A stretch of 64,000 nucleotides of DNA, from contig ONJJ01000007.1 in the NCBI GenBank assembly GCA_900318115.1, positions 1 through 64,000 of the forward strand. Direction: 5' to 3'. The notes beneath the pieces are model-generated. The model saw only the letters and a list, made by a program, of their open reading frames with translations, did no database searches and was not told the DNA's origin. Made by a program: the position numbers and the translations under genes. Below, in pieces: positions 26,001 to 35,800 of the stretch; position 1 is the first letter of the stretch, and each line of letters begins with the position of its first letter. The stretch is from an uncultured Prevotellaceae bacterium. GTDB taxonomy: Bacteria > Bacteroidota > Bacteroidia > Bacteroidales > Bacteroidaceae.

Positions 26001-26168
26001 ATGGCTTACGTAATTGGCGAAGACTGTGTAGCATGCGGCACTTGCATCGATGAATGCCCCGTTGGCGCTATCTCCGAAGGCGATATCTACAGCATCAACC
26101 CCGACGAGTGCACGGAATGTGGCACTTGCGCTGATGCTTGCCCCTCCGGCGCTATCAGCCTGCCCTAA
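26001..26168 (+). CDS. 2[4Fe-4S] ferredoxin (clostridial type)
   Basis: This 55-residue protein has two classical cluster motifs: CVACGTCIDECP (residues 9-20) and CTECGTCADACP (37-48), each C-x2-C-x2-C-x3-C-P. It begins MAYVIGEDC at the ATG at 26001 and ends at TAA 26166-26168. It is a soluble low-potential electron carrier and a likely partner of the KorAB oxidoreductase, although the genes are 22 kb apart. It has its own promoter and terminator. Confidence 0.95.
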   Translation: MAYVIGEDCVACGTCIDECPVGAISEGDIYSINPDECTECGTCADACPSGAISLP

Positions 26169-26192
26169 AAAGCACAGTCGTAACGACGAACA

Positions 26193-26228
26193 GCAAGGCC
26201 TCTGCACAACAGCGTGCGGAGGCCTTGC
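26193..26228 (+). terminator. Hairpin after ferredoxin
   Basis: GCAAGGCCTC pairs with GAGGCCTTGC, with an additional GCA/TGC inner stem. No long T-tract follows (GCTTATAAT), so termination may be partial. Confidence 0.65.
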
Positions 26229-26353
26229 GCTTATAATATATAATAAGGTACGCGCGCGTGAGAAGAAGGGCTGCAATTGCAAATAAATCTTAAAAACGCG
26301 GTCTCAAGAGAAAAAACTCTATACACAGGCCCCTAAACTCTAAACTTTTTCCG

Positions 26354-26361
26354 TACCTTTG
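26354..26361 (+). promoter_or_regulatory. -7 box of tRNA-Met
   Basis: TACCTTTG followed by GCACCC, 29 bp before the tRNA. A CCTAAACTCTAAACTTTTT run lies immediately upstream, where the -33 region would be. Confidence 0.55.
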
Positions 26362-26390
26362 CACCCGCGTTCGAGAAAAAGGACCAAGAT

Positions 26391-26467
26391 GGCGGGATAG
26401 CTCAGCTGGTTAGAGCGCATGATTCATAATCATGAGGTCCTCGGTTCAATCCCGAGTCCCGCTACCA
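26391..26467 (+). tRNA. tRNA-Met (anticodon CAT)
   Basis: A 77-nt cloverleaf beginning GGCGGGATAGCTCAG and ending TCCCGCTACCA, so CCA is encoded. The anticodon loop is TTCATAA, with ATGAT/ATCAT stem. It looks like the elongator form; a CAT-reading isoleucine tRNA cannot be excluded by eye. Confidence 0.92.
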
Positions 26468-26469
26468 CG

Positions 26470-26507
26470 AAAGGAGGAAAGTGATGCAGTTCGCTTTCCT
26501 CCTTTTA
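26470..26507 (+). terminator. Terminator after tRNA-Met
   Basis: AAAGGAGGAAAG pairs perfectly with CTTTCCTCCTTT around a 12-base loop, with TTTT overlapping the 3' arm. Confidence 0.85.
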
Positions 26508-26548
26508 CCTTATAAGACGACCACAACGAAATCAAATCTGCTCTCCAA

Positions 26549-28987
26549 ATGAAACGATTCTTCCTCACCTCCCTCTTGCTCCTGACGGGCTTGCTTGCCT
26601 GGTCAGACGATGTTCGTGTGTATGAACTCATGAACTTCGATTGGCGCTTCCACGCCGGTGACGTTGCCGACGGCCAGCAGCCTCAAACCTCCGATGCTGA
26701 GTGGCGCAGAGTGGATCTGCCCCACGACTTCCAGATCGAACAGCCCTGGGTGGTACCAGGTGCCGACGAGCGTCCTGACGAGAGCGATCCGGGTGCCAAC
26801 GTGCGCAGCCGCCTCTCGGCACGCGGATTCAAGGAGATGGGTATCGGATGGTACCGCAAAACGTTCCGTCCCGACCCCTCATGGAAGGGTAGGAGAGTGC
26901 TGTTAGACTTCGAAGGAATACTCTACACAGGTGATGCCTGGCTCAACGGACAACCCATCGGCAAGACGGATTATGGCTACCTCGGCTTCGAGGCCGACGT
27001 GACCAAGCTGCTGCGCTGGGGCGAGGACAATGTGCTGGCCGTGCGCGCCGACACACGCGGCGTCACCAACAGCCGTTGGTACACTGGCGCAGGACTCTAT
27101 CGCGACGTACATGTCGTGGTCACCGACCCGGAGGTCTTCTTCACGCGTCATCCGCTACGCATCCAGACTAATGGTGTTGATAGCGTATGTGTCCAGGCCG
27201 AGGTCACTGCCCTGGAGCGGGGCCTGCGCACCCTCTCCTTCCAGGTGCGCATCCTCGACCGCGAGGGCCGTTGTGTGGCGGAGCAGACTACTGAAATGCC
27301 CTTCCGCGGCAACCAGAAGACACGGGAGTATCAGCTGCCAGCGATGGCCCTGCCTGCCGCCCATCGCTGGGATGTCGATGATCCGTACCTCTACACCGCC
27401 GAGGTCACCGTGCGTCATGCCGATGGTAGCGTGGCCGACTGCGTGCGCTCCCGCTTTGGCGTGCGCCAGCTGGAGTTCTCACCGCAGTTCGGACTGAAGC
27501 TCAACGGCCGCAAGGTCATCCTCAAGGGTATCGCCAACCACCATACATTAGGCGCGTTGGGAGCGGCAGCCTATCCGCGTGCTATCGAGAAACGCCTACG
27601 GCTGCTGAAGGACTTCGGATTCAACCACATACGCACCAGTCACAACCCCTACAGCGAGAGCCTGCTGGATCTCTGCGACTCGCTGGGAATACTCGTTGTG
27701 GACGAATTGTATGACAAGTGGCTGACGCAGTATTGTGGAGGACGTGCTCCCTGGACAGAGTTGTGGCAGCACGATATTCCCGAGTGGATCCGTCGCGACC
27801 GCAACCATCCGAGCATCGTCTTCTGGAGCCTCGGCAATGAGCTGCAGACCTATTGGAATATTCCCTATGCCGACTGGGGCGTCACGCCCTACCGCATGAT
27901 GAAACCTGTGCTGAAGCGCTACGATGACTCGCGCCTCATCACGGTGGCCATGCACCCTCGTGGCCGTTCCCAGGAGACCGACTCCCTGCCGGCACCGCTG
28001 GTGATGGAGACCGACATCGCCGCCTATAATTATAGGTATATGTACTTCCCCGGCGACGGACGCCGTTTCCCCTGGATGATGTTCTATCAGAGCGAAGCTA
28101 CCACGGCCGCCATGGGACCAAACTACTATGAGATGGACCTCTCCAAGGTCATCGGCCTCGCCTACTGGGGGGCCATCGACTACCTGGGTGAGAGCCAGGG
28201 CTGGCCGGCCAAGGGTTGGGCGCAGGGCGTCTTCTATATCGACCTCACCACGAAGCCCAACGCCTACCTCGCTCGTAGCATCTTCTCGGACGAACCCACC
28301 GTGCACCTCTGTTTCCAGGAACAGAGCCGCGACATTGAATGGAACGGCGTCAAACAGCGCATACGCCAGCTTACCGACCATTGGACACGCACGGCCGGCG
28401 AGCAGCTGAACCTGACGGTCTATACCAACTGTGATGAAGTGGAAATCATCGTCAACGGACGCAGTCTCGGTCGCAAGCAGAACGACCGCACGAACCCCAA
28501 GGTGCGCAACCAGGTCCGCTGGGACAAGCTGACGTACGAACCCGGCTACATCGAAGCTATTGCCCGCACCGGCGGCAAGATCGTGGCTCGCCACCGCGAG
28601 GAAACCGCAGGCCCCGCCGTTGCCTTGCGGCTAATCCCCGACCTCAGCGAGGCAATCGTAAAAGGAAAGTCCGTAAATAGTAAATCTCCATGGCATGCCG
28701 ACGGCCTCGACCTGCAGCACGTCACCGTGGAGGCTGTGGATAAGAAAGGACGTGTTGTTCCCGCTGCCAATCTCGATGTCCACTTCACCGTCGAGGGCGA
28801 TGCCCGCCTCGTTGCCGTCTCCTCTGGTGACCACTACAGCGATGAACTTGTCTGCACCGACCACCGTCGCCTCTTCCTCGGTCGTGCCCTGGCCATCCTG
28901 CGTGCCGGACGCACCCCGGCCGAAGTCACCCTCACCGCCACCGCCGACGGCCTGAAGCCTGCCCGCCTGAAGATGCAGACCCGATAA
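26549..28987 (+). CDS. Exported GH2-family glycosidase (beta-galactosidase-like)
   Basis: The 812-residue protein starts MKRFFLTSLLLLTGLLAWS, a signal peptide. The GH2 domain order is clear: sugar-binding jelly roll (25-190, DAWLNGQPIGKTDYGY), Ig-like domain (190-300), TIM barrel with IRTSHNPYSESLLDLCDSLG, acid/base Glu431 in WSLGNEL and probable nucleophile Glu516 in FYQSEATTA, then DUF4982-like and C-terminal Ig-like domains (VEIIVNGRSLGRK; VHFTVEGDARLVAVSSGD). No type IX-like tail is present. It is preceded by tRNA-Met and its terminator, with no clear own promoter. The sugar specificity is not readable. Confidence 0.88.
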   Translation: MKRFFLTSLLLLTGLLAWSDDVRVYELMNFDWRFHAGDVADGQQPQTSDAEWRRVDLPHDFQIEQPWVVPGADERPDESDPGANVRSRLSARGFKEMGIGWYRKTFRPDPSWKGRRVLLDFEGILYTGDAWLNGQPIGKTDYGYLGFEADVTKLLRWGEDNVLAVRADTRGVTNSRWYTGAGLYRDVHVVVTDPEVFFTRHPLRIQTNGVDSVCVQAEVTALERGLRTLSFQVRILDREGRCVAEQTTEMPFRGNQKTREYQLPAMALPAAHRWDVDDPYLYTAEVTVRHADGSVADCVRSRFGVRQLEFSPQFGLKLNGRKVILKGIANHHTLGALGAAAYPRAIEKRLRLLKDFGFNHIRTSHNPYSESLLDLCDSLGILVVDELYDKWLTQYCGGRAPWTELWQHDIPEWIRRDRNHPSIVFWSLGNELQTYWNIPYADWGVTPYRMMKPVLKRYDDSRLITVAMHPRGRSQETDSLPAPLVMETDIAAYNYRYMYFPGDGRRFPWMMFYQSEATTAAMGPNYYEMDLSKVIGLAYWGAIDYLGESQGWPAKGWAQGVFYIDLTTKPNAYLARSIFSDEPTVHLCFQEQSRDIEWNGVKQRIRQLTDHWTRTAGEQLNLTVYTNCDEVEIIVNGRSLGRKQNDRTNPKVRNQVRWDKLTYEPGYIEAIARTGGKIVARHREETAGPAVALRLIPDLSEAIVKGKSVNSKSPWHADGLDLQHVTVEAVDKKGRVVPAANLDVHFTVEGDARLVAVSSGDHYSDELVCTDHRRLFLGRALAILRAGRTPAEVTLTATADGLKPARLKMQTR

Positions 28988-29020
28988 GTGCCACGCTCGG
29001 ACCTTAAACGATAAAGCAAG

Positions 29021-29665
29021 ATGCTGAAACCATTCCATACGGCAGGCCTCATTGAGGCCGGCTGCGACGAGGCTGGCCGCGGTTGTCTGGCCGGTCCGGT
29101 CTTCGCGGCAGCCGTCGTGTTGCCGCCAGACTTCGAGAATGAATTGCTCAATGACTCCAAACAACTGACAGAGCGCCATCGCTATCAGCTCCGTGAAGTC
29201 ATCGAGCGCGAAGCCGTGGCGTGGGCGGTGGCCGAGTGCTCGCCGCAGGAGATAGACCGCATGAACATCCTCCGATGCAGTATACTGGCCATGCAGCGAG
29301 CATTGGATCAGCTACAGGTGCAGCCGGAGCATATCATCGTGGACGGCAACCGATGGAATGACTACCACCCCTTGCTGCGCGGTTCTGGGGCGGGGGAACG
29401 TGCTGCCACGCCCATCCCGGCCCACACCATCGTCAAGGGCGATGCCACCTTCATGAGCATCGCTGCAGCCAGCGTGCTGGCCAAGACTTATCGTGACGAC
29501 CGCATGAAGCAGCTGGCACTGGAATATCCTCAGTATGGCTGGGACCGCAACATGGGGTATCCCGCCAAGGATCATCGCGAAGCCATCCGGCAGTACGGCC
29601 CCACGCCGCACCACCGGATGACTTTCCGTCTGCTGCCCGACGAGCAGCTGACACTGGACTTCTGA
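29021..29665 (+). CDS. rnhB: Ribonuclease HII
   Basis: The 214-residue protein contains the RNase HII motifs: EAGCDEAGRGCLAGPVFAAAV with the catalytic Asp-Glu pair (DE in GCDEAGRG), LNDSKQLTERHR, VDGN and SIAAASVLAKTYRDD, ending with YGPTPHHRMTF. It removes RNA from RNA/DNA hybrids and single ribonucleotides. It starts 33 bp after the GH2 gene and may be read through from it. Confidence 0.95.
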   Translation: MLKPFHTAGLIEAGCDEAGRGCLAGPVFAAAVVLPPDFENELLNDSKQLTERHRYQLREVIEREAVAWAVAECSPQEIDRMNILRCSILAMQRALDQLQVQPEHIIVDGNRWNDYHPLLRGSGAGERAATPIPAHTIVKGDATFMSIAAASVLAKTYRDDRMKQLALEYPQYGWDRNMGYPAKDHREAIRQYGPTPHHRMTFRLLPDEQLTLDF

Positions 29666-29673
29666 TTTCTTTT

Positions 29674-29808
29674 CACAACGAATTACGCGGATTTCACGGA
29701 TACTACTCGTCGGCCTAATGACCGGTTCCTTTTTCACAACGAATTACGCGGATTCTACGAATTGAATCATATCGGTTGATATGACGCTCTTCGTGTAATC
29801 CGCGTAAT
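29674..29808. repeat. ACGAATTACGCGGATT repeat cluster between rnhB and the GH43 gene
   Basis: CACAACGAATTACGCGGATT occurs at 29674-29693 and again at 29735-29754 (61-bp spacing); an inverted AATCCGCGTAAT is at 29797-29808. They resemble the repeats beside the GxxExxY gene at 1.2-1.7 kb, but no gene lies inside them here. Confidence 0.7.
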
Positions 29809-29828
29809 CTCTGGTCTTCAATAACTGC

Positions 29829-30839
29829 TTACATATCTACCGGCAGCGGCATGACCTTCAGGCTGCGGAGCCAGGTGATGTCGTTGGAGGGTACGCAGTC
29901 GTGGTGCAGCAACCACCAGCGGCCCAGGTAGTTGACGACGCAGTGGTGCGTGGTCCATCCCACCACGGGCTGCAGCAGCTCCGTGAGGAATCGGAAGGGA
30001 CCGTAGGGTGAGTCGCCCACGGCCAGGCAGAGCAGATGACTGTCGCCGGTGCTGTAGGAGAAGTAGTAGCGGCCACCAGCCTTGTGCATCCACGAGGCTT
30101 CAAAGAAACGGTGGGGATCCGAGGCGCGCAGGGGCTTACCCTCGTCGTCCGTGATGACCACGGGGCGCGATGCCTCGGCAAACTGCAACATATCATCCGA
30201 CATCTTGGCCACCAGCGAGGGCAGGGCGGGAGCATCGGCGGGAGCATAGAGCTGTGTGCGTCGGTCGGGGGCATGACCGATGTCCACATAGCCAGCGGGA
30301 GCCGGATCCGTGTCGGGCTGCGCGATGGGAGCGAAGGGGGCTGCCAAGGGTACGTGCCATTGCAGCTGTCCGCCCCACAGGCCGCCGTAGTAGCAATAGA
30401 CCTGACCGTCGTCGTCCTTGAAGACGCAGGGGTCGATGCTCAGCGCGCCGCGAATAGGCTGAGGCTGAGCGATGAAAGGACCTTCGGGACGATCGGCGAT
30501 GGCCACGCCGAGGTGGAACTCGCCGTTGTAGTCCTTGGCCGAGAAGATGAGGTAGTACTTGCCGTCCTTCTCCACCACGTCGCTGTCCCACAGCTGTTTC
30601 TCGGCCCAGGGCACCTGGTCGATGTCCAGGATGACGCCGTGGTCCACGACCTCGGCGGTCATGGGGTCGCCGCAGAGCGAGAGGACATGGTAGTCGCGCA
30701 TCTGGAAGTGGCCTCCGTCGTCGTCGAAGGCATCGCCCGAGTCGCGGTCGTGGGAAGGATAGATGTACAAACGGTCGCCGAACACGTGGGCGGCGGGGTC
30801 GGCCATGTAGTCGGCCGGGAAGAGGTAGCGGGGGGACAT
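29829..30839 (-). CDS. GH43-family glycosidase (no signal peptide)
   Basis: The 336-residue protein has the five-bladed propeller pattern of GH43: catalytic base Asp14 in YMADPAAHVF, pKa-modulating Asp136 in LSIDPCVFKDDDG and acid Glu247 in RFFEASWMHK. No signal peptide is visible, so it probably works in the cytoplasm on oligosaccharides imported by the GPH-type transporter encoded just upstream. Beta-xylosidase or alpha-arabinofuranosidase activity is typical of the family; which one applies here is inference. Confidence 0.85.
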   Translation of the reverse strand: MSPRYLFPADYMADPAAHVFGDRLYIYPSHDRDSGDAFDDDGGHFQMRDYHVLSLCGDPMTAEVVDHGVILDIDQVPWAEKQLWDSDVVEKDGKYYLIFSAKDYNGEFHLGVAIADRPEGPFIAQPQPIRGALSIDPCVFKDDDGQVYCYYGGLWGGQLQWHVPLAAPFAPIAQPDTDPAPAGYVDIGHAPDRRTQLYAPADAPALPSLVAKMSDDMLQFAEASRPVVITDDEGKPLRASDPHRFFEASWMHKAGGRYYFSYSTGDSHLLCLAVGDSPYGPFRFLTELLQPVVGWTTHHCVVNYLGRWWLLHHDCVPSNDITWLRSLKVMPLPVDM

Positions 30840-30841
30840 AT

Positions 30842-30956
30842 GAGAAATTAAAAATGAAAAGTTAGAAATTAAAAATGAAGAGTGAAAAGTTAAAAGTGAA
30901 AAGTTAAAAGTGAAAAGTGAAAAATGGGAAATGGGAAGTGAAGAGTGAAAAATGGA
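30842..30956 (-). repeat. AT-rich simple repeats in the transporter-GH43 spacer
   Basis: On the plus strand the whole spacer is purine-rich, built from variants of AGTTAAAAGTGAAA and GAAATTAAAAATG. On the coding strand it is a pyrimidine- and A-rich leader for the GH43 gene. Confidence 0.7.
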
Positions 30957-32357
30957 TTACTGGGCGGGTGTTCTTGCTTCGATCTCTTGATTCATATCGT
31001 CCAGCCTTTCGTCCGTCAGGGGATACTTATAAATAAGGTAGCCCACGATGATGAGCAGCGCGGCGGGAATGATGGTCGTGAACAGCAGTATGGCATTCTG
31101 GGCGATCTCGGAGTAGTTGGCCAGTTTGGGGTAATAGGCGTTCACGGGTGCGCTGATGAAGGAGGCGAGGAACACCACCACAAAGATGCTCAGCACCAGT
31201 TGCAGGCACTTGTTGGCCTTGAACTCCTGCCACATCTCGCCGAACGTAACGGGCTTCTCGGGCGTCGTGGTGATGTTCTCCTTGCTGCTCAGGAAACACA
31301 GCATCAGGAGGACAAAACCTACGAGAGCGAATACGCACGTCACCGTGAACCAAGCGCTCGGCTCGGTCGGCAGCGCGGACTCCTCGCTGGCGAAGTTGAA
31401 GCCTATCATGCCCATCACCAGTGGGGTAATCCAGCCTGCGATGGAGAATCCGGCCTTGAAGGCCACGCCGGCCAGCGCATTCACCGTGGCGGCAGGCCGG
31501 TTGCCCGTGCGATATTCGGCCTCCGTGATGACCTCCGGCACCAGGGCCCACATCAGGGAACCGACCAGCAGGCCCACACCCGTCATCACCTTGGCTGTCT
31601 GAACGAGGGTGTTGTAGCTGGCGACATCGAAGAACTTGCCGATGACGAAGAGCATGGCGAATCCTATCAGGCCGACGCACAGCAGCGTATAGTACAGCCC
31701 TTTCTTGCCCAGCCATTTCTTCAAGATCGGCATCGAGGGCAGGATGATGAATGCCGGAATCGTACCGATGGCCATGAAGGTGGCCTGGTTCCAGTCGATG
31801 GCCATATGTACACACATGGCGAGTCCGATGGGGAAGCCAGCCTGCACAACAATCTGACCGATATTGGCGCAGACCATTCGCGTGGAAGTGAGGATGAGTA
31901 CTTCGTCGTTGTCGCGGGTCATGCTGGCCATGATGGAACCGTAGGGGATGTTGACCACGGAATAAATCATGCTCAGCACCGTGTAGCTGACCGTGGCGTA
32001 GATCATCTTCATGGTCACAGACCACGTGGCAGCCTGAGGCAACATCAGCAGGCAGGCCGCAATGGTCAGTGGAATGCCGCCGTAGAGGAGGTAAGTGCGG
32101 TACTTGCCTAACCGGGGATTGCGGTTGTCGATATATCGCCCCACGATAGGGCTCCAGAAGCAGTCGATGAGGCGGACAGTGAGAATCAGTCCGCTGACAA
32201 AGGCCGGATTGATCTTCAATACGGTGGTGAGGTAAATCATCAGGTAGCAGGCTACCGTTTGGAAGATAAGGTTCTGTGCCAGGTCACCGGAGCCGAAGCC
32301 GATGCGTTGCAGCCACGAGAGGCGCTCGAAGCCGCGAGAGGGAACTGGAGAGGGCAT
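30957..32357 (-). CDS. GPH-family sugar:cation symporter (MFS)
   Basis: The 466-residue membrane protein has about 12 hydrophobic segments. The N-terminal QRIGFGSGDLAQNLIFQTVACYLMIYLTTVLKI and LIDCFWSPIVGRYIDNRNPRLGKYRTYLLYGG (the glycoside-pentoside-hexuronide symporter signature with D-x-x-x-x-RLGKYR) identify it as MelB/XylP-like. It imports a glycoside, pentoside or hexuronide with a cation, and the adjacent GH43 gene suggests pentose-containing oligosaccharides. Confidence 0.88.
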   Translation of the reverse strand: MPSPVPSRGFERLSWLQRIGFGSGDLAQNLIFQTVACYLMIYLTTVLKINPAFVSGLILTVRLIDCFWSPIVGRYIDNRNPRLGKYRTYLLYGGIPLTIAACLLMLPQAATWSVTMKMIYATVSYTVLSMIYSVVNIPYGSIMASMTRDNDEVLILTSTRMVCANIGQIVVQAGFPIGLAMCVHMAIDWNQATFMAIGTIPAFIILPSMPILKKWLGKKGLYYTLLCVGLIGFAMLFVIGKFFDVASYNTLVQTAKVMTGVGLLVGSLMWALVPEVITEAEYRTGNRPAATVNALAGVAFKAGFSIAGWITPLVMGMIGFNFASEESALPTEPSAWFTVTCVFALVGFVLLMLCFLSSKENITTTPEKPVTFGEMWQEFKANKCLQLVLSIFVVVFLASFISAPVNAYYPKLANYSEIAQNAILLFTTIIPAALLIIVGYLIYKYPLTDERLDDMNQEIEARTPAQ

Positions 32358-32367
32358 ATCGATGGGG

Positions 32368-32424
32368 AGTTTAGAGTTTAGAGTGTAAAGATAAAAGTTT
32401 AGAGTTAAAAGCTTAGAGTTTAGG
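32368..32424 (-). repeat. CTCTAAACT-type leader repeat before the symporter gene
   Basis: On the coding strand the 7-bp period CTCTAAA recurs (CACTCTAAACTCTAAACTC) between the -7 box (32461-32468) and the start codon at 32357, in the same orientation relative to the gene as for metY and cysK. Confidence 0.65.
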
Positions 32425-32460
32425 ATTTACGGGATGCCGTATTTCTGATATTTCTGCCCG

Positions 32461-32468
32461 CAAAGTTA
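32461..32468 (-). promoter_or_regulatory. -7 box of the symporter gene
   Basis: TAACTTTG on the minus strand, giving a leader of about 100 bases that contains the 7-bp repeats. Confidence 0.55.
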
Positions 32469-32774
32469 CACAACATTTTTTAATCTCGCGCTCTTGCGCG
32501 TCCCTTTTTTGATTTCCATGCAACTTTTTCTCCATTTTTTGAGACGAGAACGCAGAAAAAGACACAAAGCAGCATCAGAGCTCGGTCTTAACCTTATTTG
32601 ATAAATATAATTCAGCGAGACCTTACGTCAGTATTGTATCATAGGGCCTTTGCATCCTACAGCGGGACGACGATTCCTGTATGTGGGAAAGGCTTTACCT
32701 GCCTATCTAATGAGGAGAAAAATGACAAAAGAGGTGCCAAATCAGAGGATGATGGCCATAAAAATAGGAATAAA
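32469..32774. other. Intergenic stretch with no recognised gene
   Basis: AT-rich sequence between two divergent promoters. A short ORF (from 32598) runs through it into the next gene in another frame, but has no recognisable protein features. No RNA gene or riboswitch was seen. Confidence 0.5.
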
Positions 32775-32806
32775 TTTGTCTTTTCACATAATTCCTTGTA
32801 TATTTG
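32775..32806 (+). promoter_or_regulatory. Promoter of the GH20-GH33 gene
   Basis: TTTG (32775-32778), 20 bp, TATATTTG (32799-32806): a full consensus match, 29 bp before the ATG at 32836. Confidence 0.75.
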
Positions 32807-32835
32807 CGGCCAGAAAACCGTAAATGCTTATCGAT

Positions 32836-35800
32836 ATGAAACTGAAAACCTTACTGCCATTACTGCTCCTGTCGTTGATGGGGAGTGTCAACGTCGTTGC
32901 CCAGACCGCCACCTCGTTGCTCCTGCCTAAGCCCCATGAGCTGACCGAGAACGGAGCCTCCTTCGACCTCAGTCAGACCGTGAGCATCACGGACCCCACA
33001 AGTTCCACGTTGCTGGCCTCGCTCTTCCCCAACCAGAGTGCTTCTGCTGCAGCCACCGTGAGCGTCAACATCGTTGATGCCTCCACCCTCGGCACCTTCG
33101 ACTACACCCTGGCTGGCTTCCCCAACGAGGGCTACAAGCTTGAGGTCACCTCCAATGCTATCACCATCCGAGCAGCCACAGCGACCGGCGTTATCCGCGC
33201 CGCACAGACCCTGATGCAGCTCGCTCAGGCTGGCGGCGGCACTGCCATCCCCGGCGTGAGCATCACCGACTACCCCGCCTTCAAGCTGCGCGGCTACATG
33301 CACGATGTGGGCCGTTCCTTTGTGAGCTTCGACGAACTGAAGCATGAGGTGGACCTGCTGTCGCGCTTCAAGGTCAACGTCTTTCACTGGCACCTCACTG
33401 ACAACCAAGGCTTCCGCTTCGAGTCGAAAACCTATCCCCAGCTCAACGCCTCCTCGGCCATGACGCGCTTTGCCGGCAGCTACTACACCCAGGCGCAATG
33501 CACCGAGCTGGAAGCCTACGCCGCGGAGCGCGGCATGATCATCATCCCCGAGATAGACATGCCCGGCCACAGCCAGGCCTTCCAGACCGCCATGGGCTTC
33601 GCCATGAACAGCGATGAGGGCAAACCCGTTCTCAAGGCCCTGCTTGACGAGCTGGCCGCCGCCTTCCCCCTTGCACCCTATCTCCACATCGGCTGCGACG
33701 AGGCCGGGACGACCGCCGCCTTCGTCAACGAGATGTCGCAGTACGTCAAGGAGACACTCGGGCGCAAGTGCCTTGTCTGGAACCCCATCAGTGGCGTCAC
33801 CATCAGCAAGGCCAACCTCCCCTACATCGACATGACCGAGATGTGGGGCACCGCCGGACGGAAGATCGACGGCCTGCCCAATATCGACTGCCGCTACAAC
33901 TACATCAACCACTTCGACGTCTTTGCCGACCTTGTGGGTATCTACAAGAGCAACATCTACTACCAGTCGCAGGGCAGCGCCGAGGTGGCAGGCGCCATCA
34001 GCGGCCTTTGGAACGACCGCAAGACGCCCACCGAGACCGACATCATCCGCCAGAACAACCTCTGGGCCAACGCCATCGCCACCGCCGAGCGCGGCTGGAT
34101 AGGCGGCGGCCAGCAGTACATTGAAGTCGGCGGCACCACGCTGCCCAACAGCGGCTCGGAGTTCGAGGAGTTTGCCGACTGGGAGCGTCGCTTCCTATAT
34201 TATAAAGGTACGTGGCTGCAGGACGAGAGCATTCCCTACGTCCGGCAGACCAATATCAAGTGGCGCATCACGCAGGCCTTCCCTAACGGCGGCACGGCAG
34301 GCACCGTCTTCCCGCCCGAGGAAAGCACGGCCGACGTGTTGCCCGACGAGTACACCTACGACGGTCAGACCTACGCCACCAGCATGGCCACCGGCGGCGC
34401 CATCTATCTGCGCCACGTATGGGGCACCACCGTGCCGGCCTTCTTCAGCAACCCGCAGCTGAACACCACGACCTACGCCTGGACTTACGTCTATTCGCCT
34501 GTGGCACAGACCGCCGGTGCCCTCATCGAGTTCCAGAACTACAGCCGCTCGGAGAACGACAAGGCACCCGACGCCGGGGCGTGGGACCGCAAGGGCTCGC
34601 GCATCTGGGTCAACGGCACTGAGGTGGCACCGCCCACCTGGGCCAACAGCGGCAAGAGCATCAGCAGCGAGGTGGATCTGCAGAACGAGAACTTCACCGC
34701 CCGTGCTCCCATGCCCGTCAGCCTCCAGGCCGGGTGGAACAAGATATTCATCAAACTGCCCTACGTCAGCGCCAGCAATATCCGCCTGAACAAGTGGATG
34801 TTCACCTTCGTGCTCACCGACGCCGAAGGGCGCAACGCCCTCGAAGGCATCACCTACTCGCCCATCCAGAGCCTTGACAGCAACACCGACGGCGTGGTCA
34901 CCATCATCGGCGACATCAAGACCTACGTCAACAGCAAGTGCGGCACGGCCGTGGGCCTCTATCCGCGCAGCGCAGCTTCGGCGTTGTTAGGCGAAGTCGC
35001 CACCGTGGAAGCCACCCTCCAGCAGACCCTCAGCGCCGCCGAGCGTGAGCAGCAGGTCAGCACCCTCACGGCGGCCTTCGAGACCTTCAAGAGCAGCCTT
35101 GCCTCCGCTGCCATCAACCAGCCGCTGGCCAGCACCGGCACGGAGGACCACTACTACACCCTCTGCACACCCTTGCGCGGCACCCGCTATGTGACGTCCT
35201 CCGGTGCCGGAGCTGAACTGGGGGGACACCCGACGCCCGCTGTGGCCAGCTACTGGAAGTTCGTCAGCCGCGCCGACGGCACGTGGGACATCGTCAACGC
35301 CGTCGATGCCTCCTACATCGCTCCCAACAGCACCAATAACAGCGCCCTCAGCACGTCGGCCACACAGCCATCGGCCGGCTGGACCATCGGCAAGGCTTCC
35401 ACCGAGGGCTACGTCATCATCACCTCCGGCAGCTGCCAGTTCAACCAGACCAACAACAGCAGTTCCGTGCTCACGGGCGGCTACCGCCTCTACAACTGGG
35501 GCGGCGGTGTCAACACCACCGACACCGGCTGCCAGTACCTCGTCACCGAGGTCGATGCTCCGGACATCTTCCTGCCCAAGGTCACCGAGGTCTATACCCT
35601 CAACAACACCAACAGCAGACGCGGTGCCCTCGTCTATGACGGCACATCGGCCAATGTCGGCCTTGTGGCCAGCGGCAGCCTCAACGCCGGCAACCAGAAC
35701 CACCAGTGGGTGTTCTGTCCCACGGCGACCGCAGGCGAGTACTATTTATACAATGTGGGTGCCGGCAAGTTCGCCATCCCCACGGCCATCGCACAGAGCA

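Noticed and set aside
32598-32930. 110-codon frame before the GH20-GH33 gene
   Set aside because: It runs through the promoter and into the real gene in another frame, without recognisable features or a good start context.
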